Position numbers and translations under genes: made by a program
The notes under the pieces: generated by a model
What the model was told of the DNA's origin: nothing
Database searches by the model: none
What the model saw: only the letters and a program-made list of their open reading frames with translations
From: Thelonectria olida
Taxonomy: Eukaryota; Ascomycota; Sordariomycetes; Hypocreales; Nectriaceae
Reading direction: 5' to 3'
NCBI GenBank assembly: GCA_020736575.1
Contig: JAGPYM010000009.1
Coordinates: 434,001 to 498,000 of the forward strand
DNA length: 64,000 bases
Shown here: piece by piece, positions 11,482-22,519 of the stretch
How positions within the stretch are numbered: position 1 is the stretch's first letter
How the letters are laid out: every line of letters begins with the position of its first letter

Positions 11482-13779
11482 ATGGCCCCGACACCGCCTC
11501 CAGGGGACTCACCGGCTTCGGCTTCCGGCCCTAGACACAACAATTCAGGTTATCAGCAACAGTCACAGGACAAAATTAGACGGAACGTAGCTTGCATCAG
11601 CTGTCGCGATTCAAAAGTGAGCCCAGATAACAACTGTCTTGAATGTCTCAGGTTGATTAACCCTTCAAAGGTTCGCTGTCGGGCCAGTTCTGTGCCTGGA
11701 CAGCCGTGTCAGCGATGTGCAAAGTTGCAGTTATCGTGCGTGTATGACAGAAGTCACAAGAGAGTCACGAGGAGAAGGTATCTATACTCGAATCCATTCC
11801 GACTCCGCCGTCCTATGGATGTGTTTATGATATGATTCATGCCCGGACTCGGACATACCCTGGACCTCTACTGACGAAACCAATTCGCTAGCAAACTTGA
11901 ACTTCTGGAGCAAGAACTCAAGTCAATTAAACAGGCCGTGAACCCTGTAGTGAGCGGAGAAGCTCCTTGGAGCCCCCCTACACCTCAGGTCAACAGCACC
12001 GGCTTTCCTGAGCAACCCAAGCGGTTGGAGCCTTCTTCAACCACTATCCCTGCCAGCCTGATTCAGCCACAAGAGCGACAACCACCCCAAGAGTATCAAA
12101 ACCCAGGGCCAACGACCCCCAGAGTCCTAAATGGCAAACTAATATCTGGCGAAGACATTGATTGGTATTTCCAAAAGTGCGAGCCTTTACCGTTGTCCAG
12201 AGTTGAGTGGTGATGCTGACAACTAGAAGGTATCTCCAGTGCTTCCACCCCTATCTTCCAATCTTGCGGAAGAAGAACCCAAACGAGTGCCATGACGCCT
12301 CCCCGATTCTTTTCTGGACTGTCCTCTACGTGGCTAGCCGCCGGTACTCCAGGGAAGAAACCCTCGGGGCAAGCCTCAACGAACTCCTTAACAGAGACGT
12401 CTGGACGGTCATCTCGGCGCATGCACATGATTTGGAGACGATTCATACATTGCTCATGCTATGTGCTTGGCCCTTTCCCTCGATTAGATTTGTCACTGAT
12501 CCGTCGTCGACTCTTATTTCCATCGCCTTGAACTCCTGCCTTCTGCTCGGCCTGCATACCGGACGTGGCTCACATCCCAGGTATTGCATAGGTGGACGAC
12601 TGAACATGCATTTTACTGACCAAGAGGCTTCGGTCACATGGATCTTTTGCTGCATCCTTGCCCAAAAGTATGTGAAGTTACTGCCAACAAGATTGAAACA
12701 AAACATGCTGACAGAAAATTCCAGGACGTCAACGTGCGCTGGGCTGCCGCCCCTGCTGCTACAACACAATGACGCGCAATGCAAGAAAGTCATGGAGGAA
12801 ATTCTGGCACCAGAGATGATCATCTTGTTTGACCTGGAAAAGTTTTCAAATCGTCTACACACAGCAATGGCCGCCCAAGTCGCTGACCATGGAGGCGTGT
12901 CAGAGGGCGTAGTTAAGACCTGGGAAGACGACTTTGAGATCCTCAAGGCCCTCGCCGGGCGGATAGATAGCGGTTTGTGGCCCCCCTCTTTCAGTTTACA
13001 CAGCAATGGCTGACAGTGCATATTGGGATTAGATTGCTCCCGTTTCATCCTCCTCGCAGCGCAGCTCGAAATTCAGTCGTACTACTTCGCCTCACCTCCC
13101 GGCGCCCCTCGCCCCAACTTTACCTTCAACGCCCTCCGTGTCTACAACACGGCCCACGCTCTCCTCACGGCCGGCCTCGCCCTCGAGTCCCACAGCAAGT
13201 TCCTCTCTCACGGCACCCATTGGATCTACCGCGCCGTCATCGACGCCTGCTGCATCCTCTTCTCCACGCTGCACTCCACCAGCGCCCCGGCCAACGTCGC
13301 ACCCGCCGACGCCGACGCCATCGCCCTCCAGGCCCGCACCGCCGTGAACAGCTGCAGCGTGCGCGAAGCCGACCTGCCCGCCCGCGCCGCCCTCATCCTG
13401 GAAACGTTCTGGTCCGTCCGTAACGTGCTTCCCAAGTTCACAGAACCCGCGTCTGCCTGGCCCGAACGCCTCGGCGGCTCCGTGACGTATTGGTGTCTCA
13501 CGCGCTTCCGAGAAGCTCTGCAGGAAGCCAAGAGGAGCGCAGAGGGCGTCAACAAAGGTCTGGAAGCCTTTCGTAAGCCCATCTCTTGCTAAACCCATCA
13601 CTCGCTCTCATAACTAACCAACGTCATTTGTTCTAGACGGTCCTTGTGGTGCTCCAGACAAGGAGGAAACAGACCAGCCCATGAATAACGGACACGATCT
13701 ATTCCAAGAACTCGACTGGTCCATGTTCTTGGATGAATTTAGTTGGGGAGACGGAGCCATATTTCTCGGACCTGCATAA
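11482..13779 (+). CDS. Zn(II)2Cys6 transcription factor with fungal-specific regulatory domain
   Basis: Seven exons: 11482-11616, 11671-11777, 11892-12176, 12227-12667, 12725-12972, 13033-13572 and 13637-13779. Every junction keeps frame and the product is 632 residues. The binuclear cluster is assembled across the first intron: CISCRDSK joins VRCRASSVPGQPCQRCAKLQLSC, giving six cysteines at about residues 38-67. A short linker and a probable dimerisation coiled coil (KLELLEQELKSIKQAV) follow a second intron. The middle homology region contains CFHPYLPIL and later FTDQEASVTWIFCCILAQK. The C-terminus is acidic and aromatic (LFQELDWSMFLDEFSWG), as in activation domains. It is presumably a nuclear regulator. 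The target pathway cannot be told from sequence, and its neighbours (Pbn1, Hsp98) do not suggest a cluster. Exon 6 is markedly more GC-rich than the other exons. Confidence 0.85.
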
Positions 13780-14077
13780 TCTCTCGTCACACAGCGAGTT
13801 GAGTAAGCCAGATACGCATGTATCAGCCTGGGGCCTTGGGAGTAGTTCGATACCTGTAGACTTCACGATTTATGAGGGAACTTGTTTGTGTGTTTTACGT
13901 TTTTGGTATTATTGTTAGTTTGGTTATCTAAATCGCAAGATACACTTAAACAAAGAGTTCGTATCAATTGCCATTCAAACGCCATACGTCATCGGTATAA
14001 ATCCCTAGTGTCATCAATCTCGTGTGTGAAAGGTATCTTCCTCCTGCCATGCGGGCTTTGAAAAAAGAGGAAGCCGT

Positions 14078-16849
14078 TTAATCGTAAATATCCTGATCCA
14101 TGTCGTCGAGCATCTCATCCACGGCATCATCCTCGTCCATCATCTCCTGGTCCTCACTCATCTCGCTGTCGGGATGGTTGTCAAGGACGACAATCTTGCC
14201 GTCAATCAACTCAACGCGCGCAACCTCGCCATCGCGAATGTTGTTGCGCAGGATAAGAATGGCCAGGCGGTTGAGCACTTCCTTCTCGATGAGACGGGAG
14301 AGAGGGCGAGCGCCGTATGCGGGCGAGTAGCCTGCACTTCCGAGGTAATCCTTTGCCTCTTCAGACACGTCGATAAAGACCTTGCGCCCGTTGTCTTCGA
14401 GACGTTTCTGGATCTCTATGAGTCTTATATCGACAATCTTGCGAATCTCGCGGCGCGTGAGACGGTTGAAGATGACGACCGAGTTGATACGGTTGAGGAA
14501 CTCGGGAAGGAAGTAGTTGCGCAGAGCGCCCATGACGAGCTCCCTGCTCTTGGCGTCGACTCTTCCCTCCTTGACGCCGGGGCGGGTGAGGTACTCAGCA
14601 CCCAAGTTGGACGTCATGACGACAATGCAGTTCTTGGCGTCAACGACTCTACCTTGGCCGTCGGTGATGCGACCGTCGTCCATAAGCTGGAGGAGGACGG
14701 TCAAAATCTCCTTGGCAGCCTTCTCGACCTCATCGAAGAGTAGAATGGAGAAGGGCTTTCGGCGAAGGGCCTCAGTCAACTGGCCACCAGCATCGTGCCC
14801 AACATATCCTGGAGGTGCTCCAATCATTCTACTTAGGGAATGCCTCTCCTGATACTCAGACATGTCGAAACGAATCATGGCCTTGGCGTCGTCAAAGAGG
14901 AACTCAGCCAGCGCCTTGGTAAGAAGCGTCTTTCCGGTACCAGAGGGACCGCAAAACAAGAAGCTGGGTGGTTGATTGGGGTTGGCGAGACCAGAACGCT
15001 GCAGTCGGATGGCATTAGCAACAGAGCCGACGGCCTCCCTCTGGCCAACGACAATCTTGCCAAGGACCTTCTCCATGTGAATAAGCTTCTCCTTCTCCGA
15101 AGTGCGGAGGCGAGTGACGGGAATGCCAGTCCAGCGGGAGACAATCTCGTTGATGTGGTCGGCGGTGACAATGTCTGTGACCATGGCACCGCCCGAGTCA
15201 GCGCCAGTGGCATTCAGGGCGACATCGGCCTTGACCTTGCGGACCTCGAGCTCCTTGATGACAGCCTCTTGCTCAGGGATGGCACCGTACTTGAGATCAG
15301 CAGCCTTGGCGTGTTCGGCGTTGTTCATTGCGTCCTCCAGTCGCTTCTCCAAGTCGTCGAGCTTGAGCTTGGCTTGGTGAATCTCCTCACCACGCTTGAT
15401 CTCGCTCTTATACTTCTCCCGCAGAGGTTGCAATTCTTCTTCAACATTCTTGGCATCCTTGCGGGCTTGCCCAAGTCGGGTTCGGGAAGCATCATCGTGC
15501 TCCTTCTCAAGGGCAGCAATCTCAATCATTAACTGTCTCAACTTGCGCTCAAGGGAGTCAATGATTTCGGGCTGTGACTCTCGAGCAACTCTCACGGCGG
15601 CAGCAGCCTCATCGACCAGGTCGATTGCGGAGTCGGGCATTCGCCGTGACGTGAGATATCGGGCTGCCAAGTTGGCGGCAGCGACAAGAGCGCTGTCGAG
15701 AATGGTAACGCGGTGGTGTCGGTCGTATCGCTCCTTTAGGCCTCGGAGAATGGAGATGGTCTCTGGGATCGTAGGCTCCTTAACAAGGACTTGTTGAAAT
15801 CGCCGTTCGAAAGCAGCATCCTTCTCGACATACTTGCGATACTCGGCGAGGGTGGTAGCACCAATACAGTGCAGCTGACCACGTGCCAACATGGGCTTCA
15901 AGAGGTTGGCAGCGTCCATACCGCCCTCACCAGATGATCCCGCGCCCATGAGAAGGTGGATTTCGTCAACGAAGAGTACAATCATGTCCTTTGACTCCTG
16001 GATCTCTTTCAACACTCCCTTCATCCTCTCCTCGAACTCTCCACGGTACTTGCTACCAGCAACAAGGGCACCGACATCGAGGGAAAGCAGTTTGCAGTTT
16101 TTCAGGTTGTCAGGCACATCTCGGTTGACGATGCGCTGTGCCAGACCCTCGACAACAGTCGTCTTTCCAACACCAGGTTCACCGATGAGGACGGGGTTGT
16201 TCTTGGTTCGTCGAGACAAGATTCGCACCACTCGGCGGATCTCCTCTTCTCGACCAATGACAGGGTCGATCTTCTTGTCCCTGGCCATCTCCGTCATGTC
16301 GATGGTGAACTTGGCCAGGTTCTCGTTCTCCTCCTCGGTGTCGGCTGTCTTGCTGTCAACTCGCTTCGTTCCACGGATAGCCTGAACGGCTTCCTGGATA
16401 AGCTTAGGCTTGGGGATATTGGACTCTTTTAACGCTGCCTGAATGCCGGAATCCTCAGCCAAGGCAGTGATGAGATGGTCTACGCCAATGTAGGTGTCCT
16501 TCTGGACCTTTTGCAACTCCATGGCCTTTCGCAAGACAGCGTGGAATTGAGGTGCTAGCGAGACCGTCTCGGGTGGTGGATCTTGGCTGGGGAGTCGCAC
16601 GAGGGTCTTTTTAAGAGCACGGTCGAATAGCTGAGGGTCACCACGGGCTCGCTCGACGACTTGGCGGAACAATGTGCTGGTGACAGCGGGAGCGTTTTGC
16701 TGATCCTTGGATTGGTCTGGGGGAGGATCGAGAAGAGACACGGCGAGGTGGACGGGCACCAGCTGGGAGTGAGCATACTGCTCAGCCAGGGCCATGGCGT
16801 CCTCGACGGCCTTCTGCGCCCGGTCTGTAAAGTCCATGCGGGAATTCAT
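14078..16849 (-). CDS. hsp98: Hsp98/Hsp104 ClpB-type disaggregase
   Basis: A single exon encodes 923 residues, the usual length for fungal Hsp104/Hsp98. The protein is a hexameric AAA+ machine that extracts polypeptides from aggregates together with Hsp70/Hsp40 and underlies thermotolerance. Order of parts: N-terminal Clp repeat domain (about 1-150), first AAA+ module with Walker A GEPGVGKT (about 219) and Walker B VLFVDEIH, a charged coiled-coil middle domain (about 410-530), second AAA+ module with Walker A GPSGTGKT (about 634) and Walker B ILLFDEVEKA, and a very acidic tail (DEDDAVDEMLDDMDQDIYD) typical of the cytosolic eukaryotic form. There is no transit peptide, so it is not the mitochondrial Hsp78. 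A heat-shock-element-like site lies about 125 bp upstream. The gene is divergent from MHR1. Confidence 0.96.
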   Translation of the reverse strand: MNSRMDFTDRAQKAVEDAMALAEQYAHSQLVPVHLAVSLLDPPPDQSKDQQNAPAVTSTLFRQVVERARGDPQLFDRALKKTLVRLPSQDPPPETVSLAPQFHAVLRKAMELQKVQKDTYIGVDHLITALAEDSGIQAALKESNIPKPKLIQEAVQAIRGTKRVDSKTADTEEENENLAKFTIDMTEMARDKKIDPVIGREEEIRRVVRILSRRTKNNPVLIGEPGVGKTTVVEGLAQRIVNRDVPDNLKNCKLLSLDVGALVAGSKYRGEFEERMKGVLKEIQESKDMIVLFVDEIHLLMGAGSSGEGGMDAANLLKPMLARGQLHCIGATTLAEYRKYVEKDAAFERRFQQVLVKEPTIPETISILRGLKERYDRHHRVTILDSALVAAANLAARYLTSRRMPDSAIDLVDEAAAAVRVARESQPEIIDSLERKLRQLMIEIAALEKEHDDASRTRLGQARKDAKNVEEELQPLREKYKSEIKRGEEIHQAKLKLDDLEKRLEDAMNNAEHAKAADLKYGAIPEQEAVIKELEVRKVKADVALNATGADSGGAMVTDIVTADHINEIVSRWTGIPVTRLRTSEKEKLIHMEKVLGKIVVGQREAVGSVANAIRLQRSGLANPNQPPSFLFCGPSGTGKTLLTKALAEFLFDDAKAMIRFDMSEYQERHSLSRMIGAPPGYVGHDAGGQLTEALRRKPFSILLFDEVEKAAKEILTVLLQLMDDGRITDGQGRVVDAKNCIVVMTSNLGAEYLTRPGVKEGRVDAKSRELVMGALRNYFLPEFLNRINSVVIFNRLTRREIRKIVDIRLIEIQKRLEDNGRKVFIDVSEEAKDYLGSAGYSPAYGARPLSRLIEKEVLNRLAILILRNNIRDGEVARVELIDGKIVVLDNHPDSEMSEDQEMMDEDDAVDEMLDDMDQDIYD

Positions 16850-17503
16850 GGTGTCGAAATAAAGAGGATTATGCGAAGTAGAAAACGAATGTCGTTATGG
16901 TTTGGAGGGTGTCGTGTGTGTAGTGGGGTGTGATATGGCCCAAATGTTGGGTGGGCTTCTTCCGTCAGGTTTCCGGAACTTGAGGATGTTTGGGTATTGG
17001 GTATCTTTCAGTGTGAGGGGTTGTTGTTTTGGAAAAGAAAAAGGAGAAATTGATCTCGCATCGCATGAATGACGGTAATTTAACAAGAACCCGAGTGGAC
17101 CTTTTGATGCAAGCAGGGAGGATTTGGTGGAGTGAAATGGTCGGGTGCTGAAGGAGCCAGATGCATCAAGCAGGCTCAAGGCAGCTGTGGAAGTCTCTAG
17201 GAATCAAGTAGAAGCCTCGGGAGCATTCGTGATGTCACTCTGAGCTCAGGCGCACCAAGACGGGCCATAGTGGGGAGCGGCACCTCTCATTGGCTCCTCC
17301 AGATCTTATCGGAGCCTGACTCAGCAGGCTTGCTTTGCTCTGTTTGGCCGTTTCGCCGGACCTTGCCGACTCTTCTGTCTAAGCTTTATGCTGGCCACGT
17401 GATTCCGCGCGTGCCAGCCAAGCCGTTGAGCCATTCGCAATGGGGGCATTTTTTTGGTTGTCAAGAGTATCAGCAGCCAACTCAACCTCACAACGCGGCA
17501 ACC
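16850..17503. other. Divergent intergenic region, hsp98 / MHR1
   Basis: This 654-bp segment separates the leftward hsp98 start from the rightward MHR1 start, so it should contain both promoters. The hsp98-proximal half has a candidate heat-shock element and a stress-response AGGGG core at 17016-17020. No open frame here is convincing. Confidence 0.6.
16971..16978 (-). promoter_or_regulatory. Candidate heat-shock element core TTCnnGAA
   Basis: TTCCGGAA is a perfect inverted pair of the HSF pentamer half-sites, 122-129 bp upstream of the hsp98 start codon. The flanking pentamers are imperfect (GGT on one side, TTG on the other). An AGGGG stress-response core lies 38 bp further upstream. Position and gene function agree, but a single TTCnnGAA is short and can arise by chance. 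Confidence 0.4.
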
Positions 17504-18367
17504 ATGAACACGGTACCGGCGCCCCGTCTGGGCCAATTGCCCAGCCTCCTCCGCATATACGTACGACACGCCTCTACCATTTCACGACAACGTCCCAGAA
17601 AAGGCTTCCAGGGCCCCAAAGGCCACGGCGAGAACATTTACGTCTTTACCCACCGGAGATCAGAGCAGGTCATCTACAGCTTCGAGGACAAGCTCGACGT
17701 ACGTTCCAATCGCACACAACTTCCTCAAAAATAGTTCCTTCAATCCCAATTGCAAGCTGACCGCAGTCAAATACAGGGCATCCACAGCCACACGCAAATC
17801 CCCTTCAATGGCAAGAAGCTCAAGCCCGCCAAGATCCGCAAGGACTACTGGTACCCCTTCGCTCGCATCTCCTTCCCCGCCGGCGAGGGCTCTGTCGGCC
17901 GCTCCGTCTTTCAGAAGCTGCGCGAGCTGAAGCACCTGCACGAGGTGGCCTGGGACAACGAGTTCCGCTACAAGCGCCCGGAGGAGTACACGACGGCCGA
18001 TAAAAAGAAGATTGCCGAAGAGGAGAAGAAGGGCAACGCTGGATACCGACCTATTCGAACCAAGGAGGAGCGCGGCATTGCGCTGAACCGCCAGAGGCCC
18101 AATTCCATCGCCGACATGGCTGCTGTGTTGAGCGGGTTGGGAGCGGGCAACAAGATGGTGACGAGTCTGGCTGCTGAGGGTGTTGAGAAGGGGCTCTTGG
18201 ACGTCACGGTGAGTTGGGTGAATGACCAGGACAAGAACTACGCCGAGGAGTGGTCCAACAACGTTACGCACGGTTTATTCGAGAAGCCCAGCTACGTCCT
18301 GGAGGCGGTGGAGGAATCCGTGGAGGAGGCACCCGAGGTCAAGCCTGAAGCCAAGCCTGAAGCTTAG
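17504..18367 (+). CDS. MHR1: Mhr1 / mitoribosomal large subunit protein mL67
   Basis: Two exons, 17504-17698 and 17777-18367, with a GTACGT..CAG intron, encode 261 residues. Family knowledge: in yeast, Mhr1 takes part in mitochondrial DNA recombination and is also a mitoribosomal protein (mL67). Supporting motifs are NIYVFTHRRSEQVIYSFED in exon 1, then IPFNGKKLKPAKIRKDYW, VGRSVFQKLRELKHLHE and LNRQRPNSIADMAAVLSG. The N-terminus is basic and hydroxylated (LPSLLRIYVRHASTISRQR) and looks like a mitochondrial presequence. The C-terminus carries a short Glu/Lys/Pro-rich repeat (EVKPEAKPEA), which is probably dispensable. The start follows the favourable context CAACCATGA. Identification is secure at family level. 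Confidence 0.9.
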
Positions 18368-18741
18368 GTTGAGCCGAACCGAGCCGTGTCAATGAAGGAA
18401 CAGAATTCGGCTGAATAAAGGCCTGTCTGCCAAATATACTACTGCCGGAGGAACCGTTATGACGATGAAATGTCAAAGAGGTAAAAGCACGGATGAGGAA
18501 GAGATGGTATAGCGATTCTCATTCTGGTTTGTATGAAAACATGTGAAGGCGTAGAGCCGAGTCGTTGATGTAACATTATGTATCAACAATCATGAATCGT
18601 AACAATTGCACAACCCGCAATGCAAAGCGTTTCCTCCTTGAAGTGAAGTTCCTGCACTAACAATCTGAAGAGTGACGAGACCTTGAAGAACAATATAAAA
18701 CTAGCGCAATACAGAAAACACATGTGTTTCAACGGCTTTCT
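18368..18741. other. Convergent 3' intergenic region
   Basis: This 374-bp AT-richer segment separates the MHR1 stop from the stop of the leftward sulfotransferase-like gene. It should contain both 3' untranslated regions. I see no other feature. Confidence 0.5.
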
Positions 18742-20165
18742 TTAAATCTCAATGGCAAACTGCTTGAGGTACTCGTAACGCGCAACATTATCGTCGACGG
18801 TCTGGCGGATCATCTTCTGAGCCTCGGAGCCCCACTTTGCCGCCCAGTCCTTATTCTCCGACTCGGTAGTGGCAGTCTTCTTTGTTAGCTCAATCAGTTG
18901 AATATCCAACGGTAGTATAGTACACACGCACGCGGGGTGGAGGAGTGACGCAACCGAAGGGGAATTTGGGGAAAGAAGGTTAAGAAACCTGGACACTTAC
19001 CTGGGCGTGGGTGCGAGGTCGCAAGTTGGAGCTTTTGATAGCATCGTTGTGGAAGCCATTCCACTTCTCAAAGGCGTGGCGGGCGTGGCTCTTGTCGGCG
19101 TCGTTCCACTCGAGCATCTCGGGCTTGTAGTCGATGCCCGTCTTCTCGCAATAGAGGCGAATTGTTTTCTCCGGGTTGTCGAGCAGATCATCGGCGTCGA
19201 CGACAACTAGGTTGTCCTTGTCGACGATGCCCTGCTCGAGCAAGAAGTCAAACAGAGTGACGAGCTCCTCGTAACCAGCCTCGTTGGGCATGAAGTGGTA
19301 GAAACCGGTGACTTCGTCCAGAGGAGGGACGGTACACCGGTAATACGAGGGGATGGCCCGACGCGGGTGACGGATGAGGAAGGTGAACTGGAATTGCTTC
19401 AGAATATCCAGCGGGATCACCGTTGGGTTGCCGACCTCTTCCTCGCCGAGAGACGGAGCCGTCTGGGTCGGCTTTCCGTCTGCCTTCATCAGATAATAGG
19501 CCATATCCTTGATGAAAAGGCGCTTGTTGTCCTAGCACGTGCGTAAGCATCAGTCCGTCTCCCCGTTTGCGCGATCCATTTGCGACACTGGCGGTTAACC
19601 AATTGGGGCATTTCCAGCCCCAATTGAGTGAGATAGAGGGATAAAAATCAATCTAGAGACCCAATTTCCAGTTTCAAACGTCGTAATGACGACGGAGATG
19701 CCAACAAAAGGTGGATCAAAGATGACACACCCCATGACCCCTCACTTGAGGGGGTGTAAGTGTAGCAGCGGGAGGATTGAGTATTGTTTTTCATGTTCGT
19801 GGAAGAGGGACGAAAAGAGACTGGTGAATGGCGAACCTCTTTTCCTGATGCCATGATTGCATCGAGAATGTCTTTGTATGTCTTCTCAGCAAAGCCGCTG
19901 CCGCTCCGGGCAGCAGGGTCATCGCGGAAGCGGTCACTGAGAAACTCAGGGCCAAAGTAGAATGCATCACCAAAAGGTTCGTGGACGCTCTCTAGGATAT
20001 CACGACGAGTCATGAAGACCTAAATTTCCAACAGGACAAGAGTCAATGGGATACCCTTAAAGTAAGCGAAGGGGGGAACAGAGAGGGGAGGTTGAACTAT
20101 ACCCTCTCGAAGGCCGTAGAGCATGCACGTGGGTGCGTGGCAGCGAAGATAGGGCGGAGCGCCAT
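18742..20165 (-). CDS. Sulfotransferase-like P-loop protein
   Basis: Four exons: 20165-20103, 20019-19837, 19531-19001 and 18879-18742. Frames join cleanly and give 304 residues. The N-terminus PIFAATHPRACSTAFERVF fits the 5'-phosphosulfate-binding strand-loop-helix of sulfotransferases, and the block TFLIRHPRRAIPSYYRC fits the 3'-phosphate-binding region around a conserved Arg/Ser. The sequence VHEPFGDAFYFGPE is typical of the uncharacterised fungal branch. The family would transfer sulfate from PAPS to a small acceptor, but this branch has no substrate known to me, so only the fold is claimed. There is no signal peptide, so it is probably cytosolic. The third intron (19836-19532) is unusually long for this window (305 nt). 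The final exon is short and hydrophilic. Confidence 0.75.
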
Positions 20166-21382
20166 TTTGGGAGGAAGAACCAACAAGAAAAGGGAGAAAT
20201 GGCACGTAGGTGATGTCTCGTCAACATGGAAGTTTGACTGCAAGTTCGTAGAGAAGAAGGGCGAAGAGGGGAGGAGACAAACTTGATGAGAAGAGAGAAG
20301 AGAAGGAAACGTTCAGGAATAGTCGATGGGGATGCCGTAGACCTTGAATTAAATACTCCTTCAGAACTTCTGGAGACTCAGAGGTGTCGACAGAGTTTTG
20401 CGGAGACCGGGTCGTCGGTCTTGATACTTGGCTCGTCGCCCGATATTTAGCTTTTCTAGCGACGGTCCGTAGGCTAGCCACCAAGATGCTGGGATTCTCC
20501 CACGCTGATCCTGGCATGTGGCGACAACGGACCCTCTTGAGTGTTTTCGCATGCGGAGTAGACGTCATGGTCGTTTGGCCGCTTCGCGCCGATGCCACCA
20601 TTCCACCCATCGCGACCGGCGAAGGAGACTGTCGAGAACCAATCGAACATCCAGCACCCCACGCGTAATCCAGCCGACGCAAACCTGATCAATCAAGTCG
20701 ACGTACTCCTCGTCACCATCCGTCACATTGAGTTCACAGCTAAAAGGGCCCGAGGGCGGCGAGGAGGGGATCTCATCGCGTAAGCCGTCGAATTGCCATA
20801 GGTTCAGCGTTCCCAGGTCCCACGGTATCCCAGGACGAAGGTGGGTAGTATGGACATTATGTACGGGAGTACGGCAGTAATCAATGTTGGTACTTGTTCT
20901 TTTGTTGAGCTGACAGTGAGGCCACGCATACGGATGCCCATGTCATGAAATAGTTCGAAGTACTTCATAGGCATTTCCCGCGGGAGGAATGTAGCTGCGG
21001 CCGTTGGCAAGTACCTGCCGATCTCCCTTATTGAATACCCGCAATGGCCTCGACATCTTTCAGTGAGTTGGTCAAATCTTCAGACAACATCGCCTTACCT
21101 TAAGGCTCGTCTCCTTGTCCCTTGCCCCCTCCCTTGAAGCACGCAATCGCTTGGCCCCACCACGTTACGGAGAACACTTGCCAACCTGCCAATGCCTCGA
21201 GAGCAATTTGCCGTGGGCTTTTGCCAGTCAAAGTCAAGTCAGTGTGAGCATACTGTGCAAGGGCGAACTCCCCGAAACCCATCCATATTGCGGGTATGCG
21301 GCAGCTTGGCCGGTGTGGAGCCTCCGGCCACCAAAGACCAAAGAGCGTGGGACAAAGTTGTGGACTGGTAGTATTACAGTAG
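20166..21382. other. Intergenic region
   Basis: This 1.2-kb stretch lies between the sulfotransferase-like start and the prephenate dehydratase stop, both genes being leftward. Open frames on both strands at 20221-20692 overlap each other and show no recognisable domain. I see no RNA gene or repeat. Confidence 0.5.
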
Positions 21383-22519
21383 TTATCTGTATCTTTGCCA
21401 GCTTCCAAGCCATCTGCAGTGCTGTGCCACACGACTGATCTTTTCCAGCGCGCCTTTGACTCGTCCATCCGGATCGTGGTGCTTGTGACCCTCAAACTCG
21501 ACGAAGAAGATGTACTGGAATGGCTGCACCAGGCTGGGCCGGCTGTTGATGCTTGTCAGGTTGAGGTCGAAGGACTGGAAGCAGGCCAGAGCATCCGCCA
21601 GCGCTCCCGGCGAGGTGTGAGGTACCGTGAAGGAAACAAGGGACTTGCTTCCAGACTTGGCGATGGCCTGCTTTACCTTTTCCCAGTCGTCAGGGACGGA
21701 AGGATTGGTACCGATGATTAAAAATCGGGTGGTGTTGTCTTCACGGTCTTCGATGGACTTGCCAAGGAAGTCCAGGCCGTGCATCTCGGCAGCGAGCTGG
21801 CTCGAAATAGCCGCCCACGTCCCCGTCGCATCCTTGCTCACAACCTCGGCCGCTTTGCTGGTCGAGCTGACTTCAAAGATCTCGACCCCCTTGAGGTAGG
21901 TGGAGATGAAAGCGGTGCATTGGCCGAAGGCCTGAGGGTGTGAGTAAAGCCGCTTGATGTGCTTTAGACTGCCTAGGGGCTTGGATCGAGGCTTCAGAGG
22001 CGACGGGTCCGTAGCCGTGGGAGTGCAAGTCCCGGACCCTTCCGCCGCATCTTCCACTTCGACAGCGGAGGCGGCATTTTTATGCCCGACGAGGCAGTGG
22101 TGGACATCGACGTACGTCTCTCCATCGACAGTGATGTCTGGATAGCGATTGGCTCTGTCGGCCAGGTTATCGAGGGTGAAGACTACGGAGCCATTGGTAG
22201 AGTTTTCAAAGGGCACAACGCCGGCGGTGACATGGCCATCTTGGACCTGGTCGAAGACATCTGCCCCCGAGGCAATCAGCAATGAATGGAGGGATTGGAC
22301 GGGCGCAAGGCTTGCGTACCGTCGATGGTGATTGCTGGGCGAAACTCGCAGGTGGACTCATCAAAGGCCTGCCGGGCAGCCTGCACAATGGGGGAATCAA
22401 GACGGATTAGTGCCATGCAAGTCGCCTTGAAAGGGTTGCTGTAGGGATCGCCTCACCTGATGGGTATAGGAGGCAGCTGGGCCGAGAAAACCGACGACGG
22501 GCTTCCGAATGGCGGTCAT
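21383..22519 (-). CDS. PHA2: Prephenate dehydratase
   Basis: Three exons, 22519-22457, 22380-22320 and 22260-21383, encode 333 residues. The enzyme converts prephenate to phenylpyruvate, the committed step of phenylalanine synthesis, in the cytosol. The N-terminal catalytic domain begins with VGFLGPAASYTHQ and includes GVVPFENSTNGSV and the diagnostic DNTTRFLIIG (the Thr-Arg-Phe motif). A C-terminal ACT regulatory domain follows, with the phenylalanine-binding-type segment LTSINSRPSLVQPFQYIFFVEFE split by no intron. An extra Pro/Thr/Ser-rich insertion of about 25 residues (around AEGSGTCTPTATDPSPLKPR) sits between the conserved blocks, as often in fungal forms. The short first exons are required to recover the glycine-rich start of the domain. 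Confidence 0.93.

Noticed and set aside
14174..15797. Long frames opposite hsp98
   Set aside because: They are antisense shadows of a highly conserved, codon-biased gene.
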